DNA of 64,000 nucleotides from Acanthopleura granulata (GCA_016165875.1 JABBOT010000016.1:10850063-10914062), one strand, 5' to 3'; numbered from the stretch's first letter, positions 15,601 through 25,146 are shown. Numbers and translations are program-made. The notes: generated from the letters alone by a model not told the origin.

Positions 15601-15697
15601 AGCTGGCCTCCAAACTGATACAGGTGGCAGTGAGGGCCCGTCTGGGGGGGAAGAGCCTCCGAGCTTAGCTGAAAACTCTGACGAAATGATTCATTAA
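692..15697 (+). CDS. MSH4: MSH4, meiotic MutS homologue (C-terminal part, 16 exons, 5' end outside window)
   Basis: MSH4 pairs with MSH5 as a sliding clamp on meiotic recombination intermediates and promotes crossovers; it lacks mismatch-repair activity. Exons that I can join in phase: 692-811, 1315-1327, 1759-1812, 2191-2375, 3207-3219, 3699-3744, 7775-7899, 8281-8375, 9198-9245, 9925-10092, 11105-11177, 11688-11752, 13062-13132, 13779-13882, 14512-14603, 15404-15697. All introns are GT..AG and the total is 1566 nt (521 residues plus TAA). The first exon gives [18 protein letters not shown], and later ones [16 protein letters not shown] and [18 protein letters not shown], close to vertebrate MSH4 as I remember it. 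The ATPase is intact: Walker A GPNM/SGKST (split across exons at 9245/9925), Walker [10 protein letters not shown], and the switch motif THFMEL. The C-terminal helix-turn-helix region ([12 protein letters not shown]) is in the last exon. The N-terminal domains should lie upstream of position 1. Confidence 0.95.
1315..1327 (+). CDS. MSH4: MSH4 microexon 1 (13 nt)
   Basis: A 13-nt exon encodes P-N-I-N plus the first base of the next codon. It lies between a TTTTCAG acceptor and a GTGAGA donor. It is needed to join K of the exon ending at 811 to the MLDIARRAY exon at 1759 and restores the PNIN..LDIARR motif of MSH4. Seen directly; the exon reality is inferred from phase and family similarity. 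Confidence 0.85.
3207..3219 (+). CDS. MSH4: MSH4 microexon 2 (13 nt)
   Basis: A second 13-nt exon encodes I-K-L-N plus one base. The acceptor is TTTTTAACAG and the donor GTGAGT. It bridges FTTFDL (ending 2375, phase 0) and the D-R-A-K-E-S-L exon (3699, needing two bases). It has the same length, the same phase and the same final AATG/GTGAG junction as microexon 1. Confidence 0.85.
4515..4760 (+). repeat. dispersed repeat (TTTGATGATAGAAGCA family)
   Basis: This intronic stretch begins CCTTTGATGATAGAAGCATG and runs through CTTGGCACACGG. It matches the reverse complement of 7080-7320, where the same blocks occur in the other orientation. No ORF and no clear ends, so the class is unknown. Confidence 0.5.
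4816..5061 (-). repeat. tRNA-derived SINE, near full length, in MSH4 intron
   Basis: The T-rich tail (TTTATTTGATTGGTG) is on the left and the tRNA-like head on the right, ending CTGAGCCACGGAGGC, so the element is on the minus strand. The minus-strand head has A-box-like GGCTCAGTCGGTTAG and a B-box-like GAGTTCAAG. The conserved body GGTTGCTGGCAGACCTTCCC is present. Confidence 0.9.
5159..5403 (+). repeat. diverged SINE with a different head, plus orientation
   Basis: It shares the body (GTCTGCCAGCAACGTGG) and tail (ATATAAGTGAAATTCTTGGG) of the common SINE. The head reads GTCCATGGCCAAGTGGTCAT instead of GCCTCCGTGGCTCAGTCGG. It sits ~100 bp after the minus copy at 4816-5061, head to head with it. 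Confidence 0.75.
6728..6800 (-). repeat. SINE tail fragment
   Basis: The tail and part of the body are recognisable (TTTATTTATTTGACTTGG, TCAAGACTGTTTCACTTATG). Truncated and diverged. Confidence 0.55.
7080..7320 (-). repeat. second copy of the 4515 repeat, opposite orientation
   Basis: GTGTGCCAAATGTAGTGCTT followed by CTGTCATCAAAGGC is the reverse complement of the start of the 4515-4760 repeat. It also holds an internal inverted repeat around GGCAGCCATCTTGG / AAAATGGCTGCC. Confidence 0.5.
10265..10310 (+). repeat. short SINE tail fragment
   Basis: GGTGTTAAACAACAATCAAG and following AAATAGATAAATAAATA are the 3' end of the SINE family only. Confidence 0.45.
11759..12244. mobile_element. foldback DNA element (MITE-like) with TTAA flanks, in MSH4 intron
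   Basis: The left end reads TTAAAGGGAAAGACC and the right end GTGTTTCCCTTTAA. The two arms are imperfect reverse complements over ~200 bp; for example GTATGGTGGGTTTTATGG on the left pairs with the ATAAAACCCACCATAC block on the right. Both ends abut TTAA, suggesting TTAA target duplication as in piggyBac-type elements (inference). No transposase ORF. It begins about 10 bp after the donor of the MSH4 exon ending at 11752. Confidence 0.75.
12425..12965 (+). repeat. three diverged tandem units (~160-170 bp) in MSH4 intron
   Basis: Each unit carries, in order, a CTGTCT/CTCTCTGT stretch, a ..TCCAG..TGTTAACAT block, a TTTTCAACTAAACTTGG-like block and CATAATTTGTAATATCAATT. Units start near 12470, 12635 and 12790. 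Coding potential is poor and the class is unknown. Confidence 0.65.
13240..13555 (+). repeat. dispersed repeat copy (CTGAGAGTCCTG family)
   Basis: Blocks TTCCCTGATTCTGAGAGTCC, CCCACTGGAAAAATATTTCA and TTACCTCTTAAAAATGCCC recur, diverged, at 61315-61545 (same orientation) and 31035-31270 (reverse). It is intronic and holds no ORF. Confidence 0.5.
15404..15697 (+). CDS. MSH4: MSH4 terminal exon with non-conserved tail
   Basis: The last exon starts after GTTTCAG. It encodes the conserved C-terminal helices ([20 protein letters not shown], then a Leu/Lys-rich helix ending YLKEI). After that comes an acidic, Ser/Gly-rich tail that I do not recognise from other MSH4 proteins, ending at TAA 15695-15697. 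The final ~20 residues are read from the start of a second copy of the preceding ~150 bp in a shifted frame. Confidence 0.85.
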   Translation, partial: NKSSLSAEMLKEQAMFKLATRLIQTARNSRLEEESLRAYLKTLKKQYLKEIESADKVAECEPSTSAAGLQTDTGGSEGPSGGEEPPSLAENSDEMIH

Positions 15698-16055
15698 GGA
15701 AATTGAGGGGGCCGAAAAGGTGGCTTAAGCCTGAAAGTGAATCCAGTACATCTTCATCTGGCCACCAAACTGATACAGACTGGTTGGAATTCCAGTCTGG
15801 AGGAGAGCCTCAGAGGTTACTGAACACCCTGAAGAAACAGGACCTGAAGGAGATTGAAGAGGCCAAAATGGTGGCTGAAAGTGAGTCCAGTACATCATGA
15901 TATGGCCACCAAACTGATACAGATGGCAGGCAACATCTTCCTGGAGGAGGAGACCCTCAGAGGTTACCTGAAAACTGAATAAACAGTGCCTGAAAGAGAT
16001 TGAGGATGCGGAAAAGGTGACTGAAAGTGAATCCAGTGCATCATTATGTGATGTG
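15490..16055 (+). repeat. decayed four-copy tandem duplication (~150 bp unit) of the MSH4 3' coding end
   Basis: Four successive copies share CTGGAGGAGGAGAGCCTCAG, then CTGAAGAAACAG.. and GAAAGTGAATCCAGTACATC-type blocks. They begin near 15491, 15641, 15796 and 15940. Copy 1 is coding; copy 2 supplies the stop; copies 3 and 4 retain exon-like sequence but contain stops and small indels. No transposon ends are seen, so this looks like local duplication of the end of the gene. Confidence 0.85.
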
Positions 16056-16177
16056 TGACAGAGAAGAGCAGGAAAAATTTAAAGCATTAAGAACTGAAGG
16101 AATGCTGTGCGTTGGAAGGTTTTGAAGAAAAGTTATAAATTAATGTGTGTAACATTTGATATAATAAGGCTAAATAG

Positions 16178-16183
16178 AATAAA
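16178..16183 (+). terminator. candidate polyadenylation signal of MSH4
   Basis: AATAAA lies ~480 bp after the MSH4 stop, in AT-rich sequence and before the first intergenic repeats. Hexamers are common by chance in DNA of this composition, so this is only the best-placed candidate. Confidence 0.4.
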
Positions 16184-16565
16184 TAGGTGGAACGAATTTG
16201 ATTATTTTGAAGGTTGCGACACTTCGATTATTGTGTTAGAGTGTAAAATGTAGCTTTGTTAGTCATACCTGTGACTGTTTGTTTCTGTGAGCTTGAGGTT
16301 CAGCATTATTCCAGCCATTTCATGAATATCAGCTTGCACATGTACTAGGACGGCTGTAATACCAAGATATATATTCTGCCGCTTCACTGAAATGCTATAC
16401 TAAGTCACAACAGAAATGATGGCTCAATCTGTTTCAGTAGACAGACAGACTCGTGCAGTATACAGGTACAAGACAATATGGCCTAATCCATCACAGTAAT
16501 TTGTCACAAGACATGATAAAATGCAACAAAATATATTTATTTATCTACTTCCTTGTGGATTTAGT

Positions 16566-17185
16566 TTTCTCAAAGGGAGAGAACCCACAAAAGTGAAGTT
16601 ATGGTGAGTTCAAAAAAAAAGGAAAACATGTATGTATGTATGCTTGGGTTAAACATGGTGCTCAACAATTTTTCAGTCATATGACAAAGAGGAGTCCTTA
16701 GAATGTATATATACTATGTCTTATGACAATTCGAGTCCATGCCGCCAAAGTGGAGCATAATGCCGAAGACACCAGGCATGACACCCCACCCAATCACATT
16801 ATGCTAACACCATAAAAAAAAAAAAAAAAAAAAGAAAGAAACCTTAAGAACTGTATCTGAAAATAACTTCGATTATTTTTTTAAGATTAAATGCAGTTCA
16901 TATGTTTGGGTCGGATGGTGGCTTTTATTGTCCATGTTGATATTGTGTGCTAACAGTGATGCCATGTCAACTTTTCTCTGGCCCTAAAACAGAACTTTAA
17001 TGTCATACTAGCATTTTCATAAACAGGCACACATTACAGAAGAAGGGTTCACAAGAACTTTATTCAGAGCTGAACATAAAGTTGTGCAAAAAGTTTTCTG
17101 ACGGCACTGTGACACACATTATCAGTTTTTAATGTTCTCTTTACTCATCACAACTTCCTTTTTGCGAGGTCTTTCCCTTTAAGAA
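16566..17185. mobile_element. second copy of the 11759 foldback element, with an internal insertion
   Basis: The left end TCAAAGGGAGAGAACCCAC and right end GAGGTCTTTCCCTTTAAG match the ends of the 11759-12244 element. The interior shares CAGAACTTTAATGTCATACT, ACATTACAGAAGAAGGGTTC and a following AAGAACTTTATTCAGAGC block. Positions ~16610-16830 (ending in a long A run) have no counterpart in the other copy. Confidence 0.7.
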
Positions 17186-17273
17186 TGCGATTGGGGTGAG
17201 GTGTGTGAGTGCATCGAAGTAAAATGGCTACAGTTGATCAGTTACTTGATAAACCTCCTGACATAAATGAACT

Positions 17274-17404
17274 ACAACCTGCGGATGGTCGGGGGTTTGC
17301 CCCGGGATCTGCCCGGTTTCCTCCCACAATAATGCTGGCCGCCGTCGTATAAGTAAAATATTCTTGAGTACGGCGTAAAACACCTATCAAATAAATAAAG
17401 AAAT
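17274..17404 (+). repeat. SINE, 5'-truncated
   Basis: It starts inside the body at ACCTGCGGATGGTCGGGGG and runs through the full tail to AAATAAATAAAG. Confidence 0.85.
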
Positions 17405-17979
17405 GAGCCCCCAAACAAGGACAAGCTGTGTAACGACACAACCTCATTGGTGAGCAGCCTGTCACTTTGGGCAAACCTGACTCTGTAGTTGACTATATGG
17501 CCCAGCGCATATTGCACAGACAGGATTTGTTGTCAAAAACGGGATTTTCTTTAGTGTCTTCAATTGTATGGGTAACCATATGAAGAATTCCTGGAAAAAT
17601 GGATCCAGAAACAAATGAGCCGGGAATGGCTTTTACCAAAACCAAATTTCCCATCTGTCATGGCTAGCATGCAGAGGGCATTATTGTTATATAATCTCCC
17701 ACAATGCAAGGCTTACTTAACCTATGATATCCTTTGGTTGTTACAATAAAGTGCGTGTGAGAATGAACCAGTACAGAAAAGGCACGAGTTAATCCTCTCA
17801 ATCTACAAACAATAGATTTTGTATAAGCCTATTAGTAATTGTCATCAGGCTGGTGATTTTGGTCCATATTTTAGTTATAAACTAATCAGGTGCAGTGTTG
17901 ACATGCGGTTAAATGACTAGCAGCTGTTGATTGGTCATAATGAAGCTTGGCCAGTATACACATATACAAGTAAATATTA

Positions 17980-18050
17980 AGGATGATTGTGGGTTTCGCC
18001 CGGGCTCTTGTCATGTTACCTCCCACAATAGTGCTGGTCGCCGTTGTAGA
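17980..18050 (+). repeat. SINE body fragment
   Basis: GATTGTGGGTTTCGCCCGGG through TCCCACAATAGTGCTGGTCG corresponds to the middle of the SINE. Head and tail are missing. Confidence 0.6.
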
Positions 18051-18282
18051 GCTTCGATTTGCTCCACAATTGTTCTTCCACACCACTTCATGCATATATA
18101 CTTCTTCAGTTGAGGAAGTAGCCTATTTGGGTGGGGACCCAATGTGGCCTAGTACTGCACATCCTAAATCTTTCAATTTCACATGTGTACTTTGTTTAGC
18201 TGTTGACTAAATGCTATAGGAAGTAGCCATGCCTTTCACCTGGGACTGATATAACATAAATTATCATGTTATGTTAGTGTTG

Positions 18283-18524
18283 TATTTATTTATTTGATTG
18301 ATGTTTTACGCCGTACTCAAGAATATTTCACTTACAAGACTGCGGCCAGCATTATAGTGGGAGGAAACCCACGACCATCCGCACGTTGGTGGCAGACCTT
18401 TCCACGTATGACCAGAGAGGAAGCCAGCAAGAGCTGGGCTTGAACTCACATCGACCGCATTGGTGGGAGGCTTTTGGGTCATCGTGCTGCGATAGCGCGC
18501 TAATCGACTGAGCCACGAGGCACC
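18283..18524 (-). repeat. tRNA-derived SINE, near full length
   Basis: The order is a TTTATTTATTTGATTGATG tail, then ACGCCGTACTCAAG, the body, and a head ending CGACTGAGCCACGAGGC. The GATAGCGCGCTAATCGACTG block gives the A-box on the minus strand. Confidence 0.9.
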
Positions 18525-19117
18525 TTCTTAGTGTTCTAATACTGTCCCAAAAATGAAACAGAGGAAGTAGGAGTTGTGGTAAAGCGCTATATAACTGCAC
18601 AGTGCCAGCTGATTCTGTGTAGATTAACGTCTAACAAGGGGTCAGATGAACTCAATATATACCAGAATATATATATTCCTAGTTATAAAATAGATAGAGA
18701 ATGTACATGGGTAATCAGGGCCGCGAATTGTATAGATTCGAGTCTAACACGAGGTCAGCTGAACCCAATATATACCCGAACAAATACAGTGTATTCATTT
18801 TTATAAAACAGATACAGGGTGGATATCTGCACTATCGTCCCCGCTTTTACACCTTGCTTGCAGCAGAATGCAGGAAGTTAATTACATGGAACGGACACTG
18901 TATTAGTAAGTAAATTCTGATTGTATTGTAGAGAGAAAGAAGAGAAGTAGCTACACGTTAGCAGACTTGTCCATGATGAGGGCATAAAATTGAAATTTAT
19001 ATGTGCGTGCAACAGTGTCCGGGTGAAATGTGTCTTGATTGCCCGCGCGGTTTCGTTGTATGATGACAATTTCATTGACTATAATTAAATGGCTTATAAT
19101 TACATGTTAAGGTTCAG

Positions 19118-19440
19118 GGGCCAGTTTCACTAAAGGTCGGACGATGTATTTGTCGTAAATTTTACCGTAAAACGTCATGTACGATAATTTACGACGTTGT
19201 TCGTTTTCAAAAAGCATGTTTGTGAAAGAGGCTTATACGCGAGTCGTACACGCACGACATGTTGATGAAAGCGGCCCTAGAACTGACGAGTCCCTTTAGA
19301 ACTGCAAAGTGCCTGGGATAAGCCATCGACATTTGGTTATACAGTGACGAACTTTCCCCCGTGTGACGTACCCAATATTGGCTGAAACTGCGTAGACGGC
19401 CATACATCAGGCGTCGTCCACCGCCTGTTGTCACAAAGAC
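19118..19440. other. foldback-like intergenic segment
   Basis: It starts AGGGGCCAGTTTCACTAAAG. A perfect 10-bp inverted pair, GTCGTAAATT (19152-19161) and AATTTACGAC (19186-19195), lies near the left end. The opening resembles MITE-type ends at 49196-49326. No gene is seen. Confidence 0.45.
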
Positions 19441-19734
19441 TCCGCCAACAGTGATATTTATTTTATTTATACATATATATATATTAAAGGCGGAAATCGA
19501 GCCCTAACCACACTTTATGGTATATTGTGGAAAGACCAGGTGAGCAGATGAGAGTTCCTGTGCTTGTTTCCTTGCATATGAAACACAAGCGCCTGAACCA
19601 ATCGGCCAGGACCGGCTGACCGGCTGAATTTTAAGCTTGTACCCAGGAAACACATCTGATGTACTAAATGATACCTACGGTAGGGCATAAGAAAGGATGA
19701 TTATAATACAGCTAGTCTGTACTCTCGTGCGTGT

Positions 19735-19885
19735 TACAGAGCGTGTATGTAGTTACAATTTTTGATTGTTACAAATTTTGGCGTGTGAAGTGTGCGTGTT
19801 ACAGAGCAGGTATGTCGGTACGCTTTTTAATTGTTACAAATTTTTGATTGTTACAAATTTTGGCGTGTCACTTCACACGCCACCG
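19735..19885. repeat. local duplication plus 13-bp inverted repeat
   Basis: GTGCGTGTTACAGAGC and TTACAAATTTTGGCGTGT each occur twice. GGCGTGTGAAGTG (19780-19792) is exactly inverted at 19869-19881 (CACTTCACACGCC). Confidence 0.75.
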
Positions 19886-19929
19886 TCCTTGAGATATCAC
19901 AACGGTATAAATATATCTTCTGTAATATA

Positions 19930-20275
19930 GCGACACCCGCTCGGATAGTGCATTTGGTAGAGCGTCCTCTTTCGGACGGATAGATCTGGGTTCAAACCTG
20001 GGTCGGGTCATATCACAGAGTTTAAAAAATGGTACATCCTGCTTCCTCGCTACGCGCTCAGCAATAAGGGGATAGAGGGTGGACTGGTCGGCCCGGTGTC
20101 AGTGTAATGTGACTGGGTGAGAGGACTTGTTGGGTGTCTTCGGCAATTCGTTTCAGTGAGGCAGCACCGGATGAAAGATACGGTGGAAATCCGTCCTGCA
20201 CCAAGGAGAAACCGCCTTCGTATAAGTGAAATATTCTTGACTAGGGGCGTTAAACAATAAGCATTCATTCATTCT
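19930..20275 (+). repeat. second tRNA-derived SINE family, apparently full length
   Basis: The tRNA-like head (CGCTCGGATAGTGCATTTGG, then AGAGCG, with B box GGTTCAAACC) ends at CGGGTC. A central part (GGTCGGCCCGGTGTCAGTGT) follows, then a tail with TATAAGTGAAATATTCTTGA and CATTCATTCATTC. Head and body differ from the common SINE, but the tail module is shared, consistent with a common LINE partner (inference). Confidence 0.8.
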
Positions 20276-21064
20276 GTAATATAGCCTGTTCTCCATAGTT
20301 CAAACAGGATATGTAAACAGGATGTGTGTAAAAACATGCGGGGCAAGTTGTTACAGCATACATCAAAACCCAGGTTGGGCACGTGAGTTGTTATGTGCCT
20401 CCTGACTCCAATCCCGAAATAGGTAAGTCAAACACACAGCTTTGCCTGTAACAATGTACTCAGACAGCCATGCAAAACGCTTCATTTTTTCCATCATCAC
20501 GCAGTTGGAGGTGTTACCAAAAGGTTAATTTATAGAAAAGTTCTTGTATCGATGTTGAAAGTTGCTAAAGGTGTCAAAATATGAAATTTTATACCTACAA
20601 CTGCACTGCGGGTTTCGTCATCACTCATCCACGTAGTGAGTCTCACTATACATTACACATAAAGCAGAAACAACAGCCCGAACTGAAGTTTATTATTTTT
20701 TCTAAAGGGGCTGTAACAATATGCCTCGTGTGTCAACTAGCCCAGGTTGTAGGTTATATCCCAAATTGTTTTGCACATGCCGTTTTAAGTTTTGGTGAAT
20801 ACATAGATAGGGAGGTGACGATGGGTCGCGCCTTAAATTAAGTCCATTCTCACTGTTGTTACTCTCTAAAAACTACTGTGTACGAGTGGTACACATTATT
20901 GTGTCAAAAATGCACAGCCACATAATTTTTGTGTACAAGCGGTACACAATTTTTATACTTTGTGCTCTTTATCCACAAGGACGTGAGATAAACAATTTAT
21001 GTACCACTGATACACAGGCATTGTGGATGTGCAAATTTGTACACGTTGAGCAGGGTAATTATAG
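20276..21064. other. intergenic, no gene recognised
   Basis: Short ORFs only. A short GTGTAC..GGTACACA motif recurs between 20878 and 21045 (GTACGAGTGGTACACATTAT, GTACAAGCGGTACACAAT, GTACCACTGATACACAGG). No splice-consistent coding was found. Confidence 0.4.
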
Positions 21065-21163
21065 AGATGGCCTCTGTCCGGTTTCCTCCTACCATAATGC
21101 TGGCCGCCGTCGTATAAGTGAAATATTCTTGAGTACGGCGTAAAACAACAATCAAACAAATGA
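21065..21163 (+). repeat. SINE 3' fragment
   Basis: CTCTGTCCGGTTTCCTCCTA through the tail AACAACAATCAAACAAATG. The 5' two thirds are missing. Confidence 0.85.
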
Positions 21164-21878
21164 ACTGGGCATAGTTCAGTTATACTGAATAAGCAAATGA
21201 AAGTTCTGAGTACTGCACTAACAAAATGGTTTGAGGTATTTTATGTATAGGCCTACGTGTCATTCTGATTGAGAAGACTTCCGTATACATGTGAGCTCAT
21301 TGCCCTGCTGAACGCATCGCGTGAAGTGATAATAACTTGAACTGGCCAACTTGGCCTAAGTACTTCATACATCGCTCTCAGTATCAAAGGCCTATATGTG
21401 TATAGTCCAGGCATTCCTCTTGAAAGGCCTACTCGTGATGATGACGCGTGAAGTGCTATTATGATGGGATCCGTCGTATTTGTCGTCGACAATTCGAGAA
21501 GGGTATTCATGTTTTTATACAGACAGTATTACGTCCCGTAGAGTTCCGATGTGGACTTCGAACTATTAGCCTATACATATACAAGGCACTTATGCCATCG
21601 GCCCGGGAACATCCGCCTCGATCTGCATGCATGCTGAGCAATGTTCCCATTTCAGCTCGCCCTATATATATATTTGTCGTGTATGGTGTGTGTGTGTGTG
21701 ACTTAGAAGTACACTGTGGACGGATTCACCTTGTACTGACACAGTCTTCGTAGGCCTGTTGGCAGTGGGAGAGATACATGGTGTAGGCGACAGGTTTGGC
21801 ACTCTAGAGGATACGGCGCATAAAGACCGCATATCAGACCTTCTTCGTAAGTACACAAATAAGAAAAACTTAAATACC

Positions 21879-21902
21879 GCACACACACACACACACACAC
21901 AC
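21879..21902. repeat. (CA)n microsatellite
   Basis: A CA run of about 12 units. A shorter TG run lies at ~21686-21701. The surrounding 21.2-22.3 kb holds no recognisable gene. Confidence 0.95.
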
Positions 21903-22379
21903 GCACACAAACATATAGAGCTTTAAAATACCCACGTACATGTAAATTTAGGGCCATTGTATGCAAATTACAAGTTGTGGATTACTATTTGATGATTGAC
22001 ATCAGGTTCTGGTTTGTAAGCTTTATCGTGTCGTGCCGATTTTGTACCAGTCATTTGAAGGATACAGTACATAAAACTCATGGTTTTTAAATTGTTAATA
22101 TGCAGTTTAGGATGTGTCCTAATTACCTATAAAAGTACAAATAATTTCTCAACCTTGTATGGGTGTAAAATGGCTTTTAAAGTTCAGTTTGCCTTGTTTC
22201 ATCAGTAATTTTCTGTGGTCCGGCAGTCGGTCAATTCCTCAGTCAAATCGTCAGTGTAACTTACGGTGGTAAACCGAGTGTCTAGCTGGGTTCTGAAATC
22301 TTTGTCCGAAGTCAGAAGACCTGGAAATATATTTATACATACATTATAAGAAATGTATACATTATATGGGGTTGACACA

Positions 22380-22655
22380 GTTAATGGCCAACTGGTTTTG
22401 ACAGCCTTCCCAACAATAGGCAGCATGTGGTATTTGAAAATTTTCGCAAGCAGGCAGCCCGTGGTTTTTGACAAGTTTCACACAGTAGACAAAACGTGGC
22501 ACTTGACAAGATTCCCATACTCACAATAAGAATCATGTGGTTTTGACAAGTTTCACACACTCACCATAAGAATCAAGTGGTTTTGACAAGCTTCCCACAG
22601 CAGACAGCAGGTGGCACTCAATACTAAAAATCGGGTGGTTTTTGACACAGAACCT
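22380..22655. repeat. diverged minisatellite with GTGGTTTTTGACAAG core
   Basis: Imperfect units carrying GTGG(T)TTTTGACA(A)G followed by TTTCACACA or CTTCCCACA recur about every 60 bp. Intergenic. Confidence 0.7.
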
Positions 22656-22660
22656 TTTTG

Positions 22661-22820
22661 CAACATGCACATGGTGACATGCAATATGGGAAACTTTCTA
22701 CGACATGTACAAGCAGACACCGAATGTGGGAACCGTTCTGCAAGATACACAGGGAGACACCGAATGTAGGAAACGTTTTACAAGATGTACATGGAGACAC
22801 GGAATGTGTGAAGGGTATAG
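22661..22820. repeat. 40-bp minisatellite, four units
   Basis: Units start exactly at 22661, 22701, 22741 and 22781 (CAACATGCAC, CGACATGTAC, CAAGATACAC, CAAGATGTAC). Each continues GAGACACCGAATGTGGGAA or close to it. Confidence 0.9.
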
Positions 22821-23292
22821 GGAAAAGTAAACATACTAGGAGCCATTTTACAAACAGATTGCAAGTTATGTCAACCGTAACTGTCACATGCTGTGTACGT
22901 AGCCATGGTAGTTACTTGTACTTTTAACGTAGCATTATACCCTCTTCGTAAAACAGGCCCCTGCCCTACGGACACCTTTCTACACCCCATACATAGATCA
23001 TAAAACAAGAAGTTTGCAAATGTGCCGAGAAGACAATCTGCGATAGTGTTTAGATAAGGATTCAGACAGTCAACATCCCTCATATATAACCGGCAGTTTT
23101 AGTTTTGTTTCGTTAAATAAAGAAATACTTTTTTGACTGTACCCGGGACAAAAAGATAAATTCGTTAGACGGACGCCCGGCCCAATAATGAGGGCTGCTT
23201 ACATCATATGGTTCCGTATCCTGTCTCTGAGTATAACTGCCTTAATACATACAGTACCCAGGAGTATATCAAATAGTCATACAACAACAGTC

Positions 23293-23510
23293 TACCATGG
23301 CATAGTGGTAAGCGTACGAGTGCAACACGATGACTCAGGAGCCTCTCACCATTGCGTTGGTTTTGAGTTCAAGCTAACTCCCGCACGTGAGAAGGTCTGA
23401 CTGCAACTTGCAAATGGTCGTGGGTTCCCTCCGGGCTCTGTCTGATTTTCTCCCTCCATAAGTGAAATATACTTACGCACGGGGTAGAATTCCAGCCAAA
23501 TAAATAAATA
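23293..23510 (+). repeat. diverged SINE with another head variant
   Basis: The head reads CCATGGCATAGTGGTAAGCG. The later TTTTGAGTTCAAGC (B box), GGTCTGACTGCAACTTGCAA body and CAAATAAATAAATACG tail belong to the common family. Confidence 0.7.
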
Positions 23511-23753
23511 CGTCAGTCATTCCGGTCAATCAATCTGTTAACCATGGCGTTTCACTGGCTCAGTCTTTCGCTTTATCATCATATTGACGCAGTAATCCGT
23601 TTGCCAGGGTTTAGAGGTACAACATACTGTCCATTCTGGCACTCACACGTGGTTTGTCTTCTCCAATGAATTTGTTAGGCAACTGCTCTGCTTTTCTCGT
23701 AAATGTGTCATTCACTCAAATTTTGCAATAATCACTGGTTTAACAGTTCACTT

Positions 23754-24045
23754 TGCATGTCCTTCAGTCAGTTTACCAGTCCACATTGCATGTTCATCAG
23801 TCAGTTTACCAGTCCACATTGCATGTTCATCAGTCAGTTTACCAGTCCACATTGCATGTTCATCACTCAGTTTACCAGTCCACATTGCATGTTCATCAGT
23901 CAGTTTACCAGTCCACATTGCATGTTCATCAGTCAGTTTATCAGTTCATATTGCATGTTCATCAGTCAATTTACCAATTCACATTGCAGTCAGTTTACTA
24001 ATTCACATTGCATGAATAGCAGTCAGTTTACCGGTTCATATGGTC
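23754..24045. repeat. 33-bp minisatellite (CAGTCAGTTTACCAGTCCAC)
   Basis: About eight units of 33 bp, the first at 23765 and the next at 23798; later copies diverge. The ORFs through it are a consequence of an 11-codon period without stops and are not called as genes. Confidence 0.95.
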
Positions 24046-24054
24046 CTTAAGTCA

Positions 24055-24334
24055 GTTAATTTATTTATTTATTTATTTATTTATTTCATTGGTGTTTCAT
24101 GCCGCACTCATGAATATTTCACTTATACGGCGGCCGCCAGCATTATGGTAGGAGGAAACCGGGCAGAGGGAAAAAAAACCACGACCATCCGCAGGTTGCT
24201 GGCAGACCTTCCCACGTATGGCCGGAGAGGAAGCCAGCAAGAGCTGGACTTGAACTCACAGCAACCGCATTGGTGGGAAGCTTCGGGTTAATTGTGCTGC
24301 GATAGCGCGCTAACCGACTGAACCACGCAGAACC
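24055..24334 (-). repeat. tRNA-derived SINE, near full length
   Basis: An expanded (TTTA)n tail, ATTGGTGTTTCATGCCGCAC, the body and a head ending GCGCGCTAACCGACTGAACC. It is inserted at the edge of the 33-bp array: GTCAGTTAAT flanks it on the left and GTCAGTTAATAAG follows on the right, a 10-bp direct repeat that looks like its target-site duplication. Confidence 0.9.
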
Positions 24335-24739
24335 CCTTAAGTCAGTTAATAAGTTCCCCAAAAACACGTTACATCATATTGCATATGCTTAAAATAAATT
24401 AAATATGCTTAGAGCTTAAAATAATGTAAAATCTTGCAGATCAATTGCACTCAATGCTCCGCCAAATAAATAGATACAACATAATTCAGAGACTGGTTTG
24501 CAACTGTCATGAACTCTTCAAACAGTCACGTCACTGACCTGGAAGTCGTCATTCCCTGGCTGACTCAAAAGTACTTATAAGTCAGTCCCTTGCTCAACTG
24601 TAACGAGCTATAGGTCAGTTCTCTGTCAACGAACGCTTTCTTAAGTCACTGTTCATTCAAGCAATCATGTCAGCCGTTTAGATCACGTACTGTCAATTTC
24701 TCAATGTTATTTCCGTCACTTAATTCCTGAGGTCCGGTA

Positions 24740-24905
24740 ATCGGTCAGTTTCTCTGTCACTCCATCAATCGCCCAATTCCTCAGTCAAGCTGTCAGTCAG
24801 TTCCCGGACCAGACGATCAGTTTCTCTGTCACTCCATCAATCACCCAATTCCTCAGTCAAGCTGTCAGTCAGTTTCCCGGACCAGACGATCAGTTTCTCT
24901 GCAAC
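24740..24905. repeat. two-copy tandem repeat (~76 bp)
   Basis: TTTCTCTGTCACTCCATCAA through GTCAGTTCCCGGACCAGACG occurs twice with few differences. Confidence 0.9.
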
Positions 24906-24949
24906 TCAGTCATTCATGCTGCCTTATCAGCCACTCAAGTCACACATAT

Positions 24950-25130
24950 TATCAGTTTCTCTGCATGGTCGGACAGCCGGTCAGTTTCTCTGCATGGTCG
25001 GACAGTCGATCAGTTTCTCTGCATGGCCGGACAGTCGGTCAGATTTTCTGTGTGGTCGGACAGTCGGTCAGTTTCTCTGCTTGATCGGACAGTCGGTCAG
25101 TTTCTCTGCATGGTCGGACAGTCAATCATT
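24950..25130. repeat. 30-bp minisatellite (CAGTTTCTCTGCATGGTCGG)
   Basis: Six units with a 30-bp period, e.g. CTGCATGGTCGGACAGTCGG. Confidence 0.95.
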
Positions 25131-25146
25131 CAGTCGTAACCCATAC

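Noticed and set aside
19930..20010. A functional tRNA gene
   Set aside because: The head has A and B boxes, but the acceptor and D arms do not pair fully and a SINE body and (ATTC)n tail follow, so it is called as a SINE.
23754..24045. CRISPR-like regular repeats
   Set aside because: The 33-bp units are contiguous with no unique spacers, and the genome is eukaryotic. Same for 39411-39684, 43568-43922 and 58340-59040.
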